This document shows, one piece after another, positions 1 through 6,545 of a DNA stretch of 16,708 nucleotides. Origin of the DNA: CAZHGD01 sp964531735 (GTDB lineage: Bacteria > Armatimonadota > UBA10988); the NCBI GenBank assembly GCA_964531735.1, contig CAZHGD010000161.1, positions 1-16,708 on the forward strand. The letters run 5' to 3'. The number at the start of each line of letters is the position of its first letter. The first letter of the stretch is position 1. Made by a program: the position numbers and the translations under genes. A model generated the notes under the pieces. It searched no databases, had not been told where the DNA came from, and saw nothing but the letters and a program-made list of their open reading frames with translations.

Positions 1-53
1 ATGATGGCGATGACCACCAGGAGCTCGATGAGGGTGAAGCCGTGTCGTTTCAT
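1..53 (-). CDS. Type IV prepilin-like pseudopilin (DUF1559-type), N-terminal fragment cut by window edge
   Basis: Reading leftward from the ATG at 51-53, the first 17 codons encode MKRHGFTLIELLVVIAI. This is the prepilin N-terminal cleavage/methylation signal: a short basic leader, Gly-Phe at the cleavage site, Glu at +5 of the mature protein, then a hydrophobic helix. A purine-rich ribosome binding site (AGGAAGAGG on the minus strand) lies just upstream of the start at about 60-68. Proteins with this start are processed by a prepilin peptidase and inserted in the inner membrane as type II secretion/type IV pilus-like subunits. In Planctomycetota and Lentisphaerota the same leader heads a very large family of H-X9-DG (DUF1559) proteins. 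The rest of the gene lies outside the window, so the exact family is inferred from the leader alone. Confidence 0.8.
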   Translation of the reverse strand, partial: MKRHGFTLIELLVVIAI

Positions 54-187
54 CGGTTGCCTCTTCCTATCGTATCACGCAACCAAACGGCGGCCGGCGT
101 GACACGGAACCCCCGCCCGCGCGCTCCGGCGTCGCGTAATCGTACCCGGCCTGGTCTGGCTCCAAACGTGCCTGGCTCGAACCGTCC

Positions 188-2491
188 TTACGGCTTGTCC
201 GGCAGCTTCCGCATCAGCACGTTGCCGTTGGTCGAGCGCTGCGCCGCCGGCTGCGCGGGATTGCCGCCCTGCATGGTGACCAGCAGGAAGTACCGCTGAC
301 CGGCCGGCGCTGCCTTGGGGGCCAGGAAGTACAGGTGGTCCTTGTTCCAGCCGCCGGCGTGGCAGGTGTGCTGGTCGACGGCCAACTCCCGGCGGGTCTG
401 CCGGTCATCGCCGGTCTGCGCCACCAGCGTGACCTTGTGCACCACCAGGCCCAGCAGGCCCGAGGTGTAGTCGAACTCGACCTCGTAGCGGCCCGGTCCG
501 TCGAGGCGTGCGGTGACCTCGTACTCGGTGGTGATCGGCGAGGCCCGGTCGAACAGCTCCGTCTTCCACACGCCGACCTGGGCCTGCCGGTACGCCTTGC
601 GGGTGTCTGGGAAGCCGAGTTTCTCGCCCACTGCCGCCAGCTCGTCGGCGTGCTTCTGGATGGCCTTGATGGTGTCGGTCCAGCGGCCGGGCGGCGTGCC
701 GCCCTTGACCCGGCTCTGGCCCCAGGCGGTCATGGCCGCGCAGGTCGCCGCGGCATGGTCGGCAAAGGCGGCCAACAACGGTCTGACCGGCTCGCGTTCG
801 GCCGTGCCGCCGGCCTTGGCCTTGGGCAACAGCGCGTTGAGCCGCCACAGATCCACCAGCAGTGCCTGCCAGTTGGCCACCGTCTCGGTCTCGGCCGTCA
901 GGCCCACATCGTCCAGCTTGGCCACCAAGGCGCGCGCCCGTTCGCAGGCGGCCAGGTTGCTCTGTAGCCGGGCCTCATCCGGCACTTCGGCGAAGATGCC
1001 GCGGCCCAGCTTCAGACCACCGGCCGCCGCCGCCGGGATGGAGCTGCCGTAGCACCAATGGACGATGATGCGTGAGCCGTAGATGTCCCAGGCCACCGGG
1101 CTGAGCGTCATCACCCAGTCGGCGAACACCGCCGGGTCCTTCACGGCGTGACGCAGGCCGTAGCGCAGCGCGAAGGACCGTGGATCCGAGGCTTCGGGGT
1201 TCCACGAGTACTCCGCGGTGGCCTCCAGCAGGTAGGGGTAGAATCCGCGGCCCGGCGGCGCGTAGCCGACCAGCGACTTGACGCCGCTCGCGGCGAACTC
1301 GCGCATGCGGTGCTGGACGAACTCACCGCCATGCCACGGCGCCACGCCGCGCCAGTCGGGCACCACGATGGGACAGACGCCCAGCCAGCCGCCGGCCGCG
1401 GCCCAGGCCTTGAAGTAGGCGTCCATGATGGGCGCGCGACCGCTGTTGTACGTGCGGCTGCCGTCGTAGTGGATGATCTGCGTGCCCGGCCGCACCGCCT
1501 TCAGAATCAGCTCGTTGTACTTGTACGTCGACTGCGTGGTCAGCAGTCGCAGGCGCATGTCGGCGCGCTTGCGCTGCGCCTGCTCGAACGCCGCCTCGCA
1601 CACCCGGGCCTCCACCACGAACGGGTTGCTGGCCTGGTCGATGAGCGGGTGGCCGTGCTCCTCCTCGGACAGCCAGACGGTGATGCCGGTGACCTGCGGG
1701 TAGTCGGCCAGGTCGGCCATCCACTTGCCCAGCACCGCGATGAACCGCGGATGGTCGAGCTTGAACTGCCGCTGTCCCTGGTTGCCGCTTGGCGGCACCT
1801 TGGCCTCCAGCTCGGGGAACCGCTCGTAGACGCCGGTGCCGACCAACTGCTCCAGATGGTGAATGATCGGCACCACGCGCAGGCCGAGTCGCCCGGCGCG
1901 CTCGAGCAGCTCCTGGTTCATGCTGGCGTGGGGCGTGCCGTCCGCAGCCACCTTCAGGTCGGCATGGACCTCGATCAGGTTGAACTTGCGCCAACTCAGC
2001 CATTCCAGGTCGTTCTTGGCGTCGAGACCCCAGAAGCCCCGTTCCAGCAGCGTCGGCCAGTCGCGCACGGTGAGCTTCGGGATCTCCACGCGGCCTGGCT
2101 GCAGGCGCGCGGCCACCAACTGCTGGAGCGTCTTGGCCGCATAGTAGACTCCGGCGGCATCGGCACCGGCCAGATGCAGGGCCTCGCCCTGGACACTGAT
2201 GGTGTAGGCTTGAGGGCGGCCCTGGTCCGACAGTTCACGACCGACGCCGAGCACGATGGTCGGTCCGCTGCCGGTCGCGGTGCCCGCCTTGGCCAGGAGC
2301 GCGCGCAGCTCGTCGGCCGCGGCGGCCACCAAGGGATCGTTGGTGCGCGTCTCGAGGCGCACCGCGCCGGGCGCGCACGTCCAGGCGCCGGCCAGGCTGA
2401 CCTCGCGCGGCCGCGGCACCAGATGCGCGAGCCAGTCATCGGCCGCCGGCGCGGCCAGGAGCAGCGGCAGCAGTCCGCAGACGACAACCAT
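188..2491 (-). CDS. Secreted GH20-like glycosidase (beta-N-acetylhexosaminidase-like)
   Basis: A 767-residue predicted exported protein. Residues 1-17 form a hydrophobic signal peptide ending near AAPA. Residues about 22-135 match the GH20 N-terminal alpha/beta domain: it starts HLVPRPREV and ends AGVYYAAKTLQQLV, as in the family. A TIM-barrel-like region follows (about 145-450) with ERGFWGLD at its first strand and VVPIIHHLEQL in the middle. The usual GH20 catalytic Asp-Glu pair is not seen as such. The corresponding strand reads TVWLSEEEHG (271-280), so E276-E278 are acid/base candidates. A helical region and a C-terminal beta-sandwich (about 640-767) complete it. By family, GH20 enzymes remove terminal GlcNAc or GalNAc from glycans, but the substrate here is unproven. 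The start at 2491 was chosen over in-frame starts up to 2566 because of its strong ribosome binding site and signal peptide. It is transcribed divergently from ribF. Confidence 0.75.
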   Translation of the reverse strand: MVVVCGLLPLLLAAPAADDWLAHLVPRPREVSLAGAWTCAPGAVRLETRTNDPLVAAAADELRALLAKAGTATGSGPTIVLGVGRELSDQGRPQAYTISVQGEALHLAGADAAGVYYAAKTLQQLVAARLQPGRVEIPKLTVRDWPTLLERGFWGLDAKNDLEWLSWRKFNLIEVHADLKVAADGTPHASMNQELLERAGRLGLRVVPIIHHLEQLVGTGVYERFPELEAKVPPSGNQGQRQFKLDHPRFIAVLGKWMADLADYPQVTGITVWLSEEEHGHPLIDQASNPFVVEARVCEAAFEQAQRKRADMRLRLLTTQSTYKYNELILKAVRPGTQIIHYDGSRTYNSGRAPIMDAYFKAWAAAGGWLGVCPIVVPDWRGVAPWHGGEFVQHRMREFAASGVKSLVGYAPPGRGFYPYLLEATAEYSWNPEASDPRSFALRYGLRHAVKDPAVFADWVMTLSPVAWDIYGSRIIVHWCYGSSIPAAAAGGLKLGRGIFAEVPDEARLQSNLAACERARALVAKLDDVGLTAETETVANWQALLVDLWRLNALLPKAKAGGTAEREPVRPLLAAFADHAAATCAAMTAWGQSRVKGGTPPGRWTDTIKAIQKHADELAAVGEKLGFPDTRKAYRQAQVGVWKTELFDRASPITTEYEVTARLDGPGRYEVEFDYTSGLLGLVVHKVTLVAQTGDDRQTRRELAVDQHTCHAGGWNKDHLYFLAPKAAPAGQRYFLLVTMQGGNPAQPAAQRSTNGNVLMRKLPDKP

Positions 2492-2498
2492 GACGTGA

Positions 2499-2506
2499 CC
2501 TCCCCC
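2499..2506 (-). promoter_or_regulatory. Ribosome binding site of the GH20-like gene
   Basis: The minus strand reads GGGGGAGG seven bases before the ATG at 2489-2491. No comparable site precedes the upstream in-frame start at 2566, and the ATG at 2491 places a signal peptide at the very N-terminus. This decides the start. Confidence 0.75.
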
Positions 2507-2580
2507 GGCTTGCGGCGCCGGATGGGAGGATCTTCGCGGGCGGGACACAATGACCTGCCACCACAAAGACGGGAGACGGT

Positions 2581-3483
2581 GTGGGTAGCGTGGAGCAAGC
2601 AGGCGCGGGCACGGCCCTGACCATCGGCTTCTTCGACGGCGTTCACCGCGGTCACCAGGTATTGCTGCAACGGGTGCTGGCGGCTGCGGCGCGTCTTGGC
2701 GCGCGGCCGGTGGCGGTCACCTTCGACCTCCACAGCCTGGAGGTGCTGCACGGCCGCGGCCCGCTGAAGACGATTCTGACCACGGCGGAGAAGGTCGCCC
2801 TGCTGCGGGCTTGTGGGCTGGACGACGTCGTGGTCTACCACTTCACCCCGGAGTTCGCGGCGCAGTCGGGCCAGGAGTTCGTGGAGAACGCGCTGGTGGC
2901 GGAGCTCCAGGCCCGCAGCATCTGCGTTGGTCGTGACTTCCGGTTTGGCCACCACCGCTCCTGCGGTGCGGCTGACCTGGCCGCTCTGGCCGGTCGGCAC
3001 GGGGTCGAGGTCGACATCGTCGACCTCGTCGGGGCCGACGGACACAAGGTCGGTAGCCGGGCCATCCGGGCCGAACTCGCCGTGGGCGACGTGGCCACCG
3101 CCGCGGCCATGCTGGGTCGGCCGTACACGTTGACCGGCACCGTGGTCGAGGGCCGCCGGCTCGGCCGCACCATCGGGTTCCCGACCGCCAATCTGGCGGT
3201 GGACCCACGCAAGATCGTGCCGGAGCACGGCGTCTACGCGGTCCGCTGGGCCGGGCGACCGGGCGTGCTCAACATCGGCGTGCGGCCGACGGTGGGCGGT
3301 GTCGCCGAGACCATCGAGGCGCACTGGCTCGACTACTCGGGCGACCTGTACGGCGCCACGCTGACCGTCGAGTTCGTCGCACGCCTGCGGCCGGAGCGCC
3401 GCTTCGCCGACCTGGCGGCCCTGCAGACCCAGATCGCGCACGACGTGGCGCGGGCCCGCCAGGTGCTGGAGCAGACGCCATGA
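2581..3483 (+). CDS. ribF: Bifunctional riboflavin kinase / FAD synthetase
   Basis: A 300-residue cytoplasmic enzyme that phosphorylates riboflavin to FMN and adenylylates FMN to FAD. Residues 16-25 (GFFDGVHRGH) are the nucleotidyltransferase signature of the N-terminal FAD synthetase domain. DFRFGHHRSCG is the second conserved block of that domain. The C-terminal flavokinase domain shows GRRLGRTIGFPTANL at 191-205, including the PTAN metal/nucleotide motif (201-204), and later IEAHWLDYSGDLYG, which carries the catalytic-region Glu. The length is normal for the family. The start is a GTG with GGGAG at 2571-2575; an in-frame GTG at 2590 is too far from this site. The stop TGA (3481-3483) overlaps the ATG of the following glycosidase, so the two genes are probably translationally coupled. 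Identification is very secure; the pairing with a secreted glycosidase is unusual. Confidence 0.96.
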   Translation: MGSVEQAGAGTALTIGFFDGVHRGHQVLLQRVLAAAARLGARPVAVTFDLHSLEVLHGRGPLKTILTTAEKVALLRACGLDDVVVYHFTPEFAAQSGQEFVENALVAELQARSICVGRDFRFGHHRSCGAADLAALAGRHGVEVDIVDLVGADGHKVGSRAIRAELAVGDVATAAAMLGRPYTLTGTVVEGRRLGRTIGFPTANLAVDPRKIVPEHGVYAVRWAGRPGVLNIGVRPTVGGVAETIEAHWLDYSGDLYGATLTVEFVARLRPERRFADLAALQTQIAHDVARARQVLEQTP

Positions 3484-5663
3484 AGCGATGGGCGCTGGCT
3501 GTGCTGGTGGTCGCCGCCGTCGCGGGCGCCGAGACCGAGCGGCTGAGCGTCCGCAATGGCGGCTTCGTCACGGCGTCAGGCCGTGCCGTCGGCCTCTATG
3601 GCGTCAATCTCTACCAGAGCCACCTGATGTGGGCGCGCCGGCAGCGCGCCGATGAGGTCCGCGGCGCCATTCGCGACCTCGCGAGCTACGGGCTCAACGC
3701 CGTGCGGCTGCCGCTCAGCGCGGCCTATCTGGAGCCGGCGCCGAACGTGCTGGTGGGCGATGCCGGCTACGCCGAGGCGATGGGCCGGCACAAGCTGAAG
3801 ACCGGCTACCTGGACCTGCTCGACGAGCTGCTCGACGAGGCTGCGAAGCGCGACGTGTACGTCATCGCCGAGTTGCACGAGCTGCCGGGCGACGAGTACC
3901 GGTGGTTCAGCGGCGGCGAGGAGAGCCGGCGCGGCACGGGCCAGCCCGGTGGCGGCATCGCCTGGATGAACCGGCCCGAGTTGGTCCGCGAGCACTTGCC
4001 CAAGATCCTTGGCCGGCTGGCCGCGCACTGGCGCACCAAGCCTGCGCTCTGCGGCCTGGAAGTGCCGTACAACGAACCGCACGAACCGTGGCCGTTCGTG
4101 CGCGGCGCCGCCTATCGCGCCTTTGTGGCCGACTGCGCCAAGGCCGTCAAGGCCGCGGACCCGCGATGCCTGGTGTTCATGCACGTGGGCGACTGGGGCG
4201 CCGGCGTCAACGAGTTGAGCGATTCCTGGGTCTGGGACCTGCCCGCCGAAGTGGACGCGCTGACGCCGCACTTCTATCTCGGCATGCACAATGCGTCGGC
4301 GCGCATTGCCGATGCGTACGGCGTGGTGCCGGCGAGTTGGCTGAGCTGGTTCCGCGGCTCAGGCCGGCCGGTGGTCATCGGCGAATGGGGCCCGGCCCAT
4401 GCGGAGTACCCGCGCTGGCAGAAGTACGACAGCAGCGACCAGGTCACCGCGCGCCTGCACGACGCCTGCCCCGCCGGCTGGTGGCACAACGGCGCCCAAG
4501 GCGCCTTCCGTTGGGCCTGGGACGCCGGTCTTGACGACCCACAACACCGTGGTGGCATCGAGCCGAAGTCGCTGCCGTTGCTCAAGTGGTCGGCGCCGTT
4601 CACCCAGCGCCCGCGGACCGGGCGCGGCGCGGTGGCGGTGGTGCTGGCGCCGCCACGGCGCGCCTCCTATGGACAACCGACCGACCTGATGCGCATCGCC
4701 GCGGCGCTGCTCGATCTGGGCGTGACGCCGTTCGACACGCTGTTCGACCGGCAGGTCGCCGCGCAGCCCGGTGTGCTCAAGCAGTACCGCGGGGTGCTGG
4801 TCTACCGGCCGGATCTGGCGCCGGCGGCCCTGACGGCGGTTGGCGCCGCCGGTGTGCCCACCTTCGAGCTGGCCGACGATGCCGTGCCGCGCGAGCGGCT
4901 ACGCGCGTTCCTCAGCGGCTGCCAGATCGCTTGCGAACGAACGGCCATCCCGATCTGGGCCGTCGAGACGCCGGGGCGCCTGGCGCTCTACAATCGGACC
5001 GGCGAGAACGCGGCCTACGCACTGCCGCTGTCGGGTGCGGTGCGCGTGGCCGACCGGTTGACCGGCGAGCTGTTGCCGCTCACCGCGGGCGCGGCGCGCT
5101 TCGAGGTGCCGGCCTGGTCGGGGGTCGACGTGCAGCTTCTGCGACCGGAAGAGCCGTTGCCCAAGCCGCTGGCGCAGCCCCGCGGGCCGAACAACACCGA
5201 GCTGCCGGTGCTGCTGCCGCTCTACGACCACGGCCCGACGCGCGGCCGCTGGCTGGCCGGCTGGGCCGGCGGTCAGGCCATGCTGAAGAAGAACGAAGAG
5301 AACCGCGAGGTGATCGTCGTCACGACCAACGGCCGGACGCAGGCCGGCGGGTTCAACTTCAACCGGCATCAGCCGGTGGAACTGGCGCCGTGGTTCGCCG
5401 CGCCGCGCGCCACGCTCGAGCTGAAGCTGCGTCTGGTGGCCAAGCGACCGGCGGCGGTGGAGGTCGAGCTACACGGCGAGAACGAGCTGAGCCGCGCGGT
5501 GCTGGCCGTGCGACCGGTCATGGACTGGCAGCTCGCCAGCGTGCCGCTGGCGGTCTTCCAGCCGGCCGGCCGCCCACGGGCGATGACCGGCCTGTTCGTG
5601 CGACTGCTGCCCGAAGGCGCGGTGGAACTCGGCGCGGCGTGGTTGGCGCGGGCGGTGGAGTAG
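3480..5663 (+). CDS. Secreted GH5-like (clan GH-A) glycosidase with C-terminal accessory domains
   Basis: A 727-residue predicted exported protein. The first 17 residues (MKRWALAVLVVAAVAGA) form a signal peptide. Residues about 20-370 form a TIM-barrel glycosidase of clan GH-A. N198-E199-P200 (in PYNEP) is the acid/base motif after strand 4, and G301-E302-W303-G304 (in VVIGEWG) carries the nucleophile at strand 7. NAVRLPLS and VIAELHELPG fit the conserved Arg and His positions of GH5. Residues about 381-480 resemble an alpha/beta glutamine-amidotransferase-like domain, as seen in beta-galactosidase trimerisation domains. A beta-sandwich follows, and about 573-727 look like another carbohydrate-binding-type sandwich. 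GH5 members cleave beta-linked glucans, mannans or related glycans; the substrate cannot be told from sequence. The gene starts inside the ribF stop codon (ATGA). It is followed after 37 bases by an amidohydrolase gene, probably in one transcript. Confidence 0.82.
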   Translation: MKRWALAVLVVAAVAGAETERLSVRNGGFVTASGRAVGLYGVNLYQSHLMWARRQRADEVRGAIRDLASYGLNAVRLPLSAAYLEPAPNVLVGDAGYAEAMGRHKLKTGYLDLLDELLDEAAKRDVYVIAELHELPGDEYRWFSGGEESRRGTGQPGGGIAWMNRPELVREHLPKILGRLAAHWRTKPALCGLEVPYNEPHEPWPFVRGAAYRAFVADCAKAVKAADPRCLVFMHVGDWGAGVNELSDSWVWDLPAEVDALTPHFYLGMHNASARIADAYGVVPASWLSWFRGSGRPVVIGEWGPAHAEYPRWQKYDSSDQVTARLHDACPAGWWHNGAQGAFRWAWDAGLDDPQHRGGIEPKSLPLLKWSAPFTQRPRTGRGAVAVVLAPPRRASYGQPTDLMRIAAALLDLGVTPFDTLFDRQVAAQPGVLKQYRGVLVYRPDLAPAALTAVGAAGVPTFELADDAVPRERLRAFLSGCQIACERTAIPIWAVETPGRLALYNRTGENAAYALPLSGAVRVADRLTGELLPLTAGAARFEVPAWSGVDVQLLRPEEPLPKPLAQPRGPNNTELPVLLPLYDHGPTRGRWLAGWAGGQAMLKKNEENREVIVVTTNGRTQAGGFNFNRHQPVELAPWFAAPRATLELKLRLVAKRPAAVEVELHGENELSRAVLAVRPVMDWQLASVPLAVFQPAGRPRAMTGLFVRLLPEGAVELGAAWLARAVE

Positions 5664-5686
5664 GTGCGCCCCCTTGCGAACCGGGA

Positions 5687-5693
5687 AGAGGAG
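5687..5693 (+). promoter_or_regulatory. Ribosome binding site of the amidohydrolase gene
   Basis: AGAGGAG lies seven bases before the ATG at 5701. It decides that start over an in-frame TTG at 5674, which has no such site and overlaps this element. Confidence 0.75.
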
Positions 5694-5700
5694 CTGTGCA

Positions 5701-6525
5701 ATGCGGATCTGGGACTGCCACTGCCATTTGCGTGGCGACGAGACGGGCGAGTACGTGCTGGCGCAGATGGACGCGGCCGGCATTGAGCGGGTGAACGTGT
5801 TCTCGCGTTACCCTGGACGCGGACGGGGTGCCGACGAGCGGGTGACCGCCGCCGAGGTGCGCGAGACCATCGAGCATGTGGCCGCGGTGCAGCGCGCCGA
5901 CCCGGGCCGCATCTACGGCCTGGTCTTCGCCAATCCGCGCGCGGACGACGTGGTCGCAGAGACCGAACGCGGTCTGACCGACCTCGGCCTGCGCGGCGTG
6001 AAGCTCATCCCCGACCACTGGTACCCCGGCGACGACCTGCTCCAGCCGCTCTACGCCAAGGTGGCCGAGCTGGGCAAGCCGATCCAGTTCCACTCCGGCA
6101 TTCTGTACGGCTTCGGCGACAGCTCGCGGTTCTGCCAGCCGGTGAACTACGAGCCGCTGCTGCACCATCCCACGCTGCGGTTCTCGCTGGCGCACATCAG
6201 TTGGCCGTGGGTGGACGAGTGCCTGGCCGTGTTCGGGCGCTTCCGCGCCGCCGCGGGCTACCGGCTGCCCGACTGCCAGATGTGGATCGACACCTGCCGC
6301 GGCACCCCGGACGCCTGGCGCGAAGAGGCGCTCCGCAAGGCCGTCCCGTTCGTCGGCGTCGAGCGCCTCATGTTCGGTGTCGATGGGACGCCCGGCTCGA
6401 TGGCGGAGCAATCGCCGGTGCATGTCCGCAAGGACCTCGACCTGCTGCGCAGCGTCCTGGGGCTGTCTCAAGCGCAGATCGAGACCTACTTCTTCGGCGC
6501 CTGCGAGGCGTTCTGGGGCGACTGA
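5701..6525 (+). CDS. Amidohydrolase-2 family metal-dependent hydrolase
   Basis: A 274-residue predicted cytoplasmic TIM-barrel hydrolase with no signal peptide. The N-terminus MRIWDCHCH gives the D-x-H-x-H metal motif (D5, H7, H9). Further ligand-type residues fall where the family expects them: GVKLIPDHW in the middle, H131 in QFHSG, H165 in LAHISWPW and D228 in FGVDG. Amidohydrolase-2 members hydrolyse or decarboxylate small ring compounds, lactones or esters, so the substrate here is open. The gene follows the GH5-like gene by 37 bases on the same strand. It converges with the large GH42-like gene, leaving only 20 bases between the two stop codons. Co-transcription with a secreted glycosidase suggests a role in using the released product, but this is inference. 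Confidence 0.82.
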   Translation: MRIWDCHCHLRGDETGEYVLAQMDAAGIERVNVFSRYPGRGRGADERVTAAEVRETIEHVAAVQRADPGRIYGLVFANPRADDVVAETERGLTDLGLRGVKLIPDHWYPGDDLLQPLYAKVAELGKPIQFHSGILYGFGDSSRFCQPVNYEPLLHHPTLRFSLAHISWPWVDECLAVFGRFRAAAGYRLPDCQMWIDTCRGTPDAWREEALRKAVPFVGVERLMFGVDGTPGSMAEQSPVHVRKDLDLLRSVLGLSQAQIETYFFGACEAFWGD

Positions 6526-6545
6526 GTGGGTCTCTGGACGTCTCG

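Noticed and set aside
1148..2620. Long plus-strand open frame of 490 codons opposite the GH20-like gene
   Set aside because: It resembles no family, is Arg/His/Gln/Leu-rich and lies opposite a gene with clear domains. Long antisense frames are expected in GC-rich DNA. The same applies to 1996-3441 (-), 5518-7404 (-), 7572-9134 (+), 9302-10927 (+), 11248-12483 (-), 12664-13794 (+) and 14856-16325 (-).
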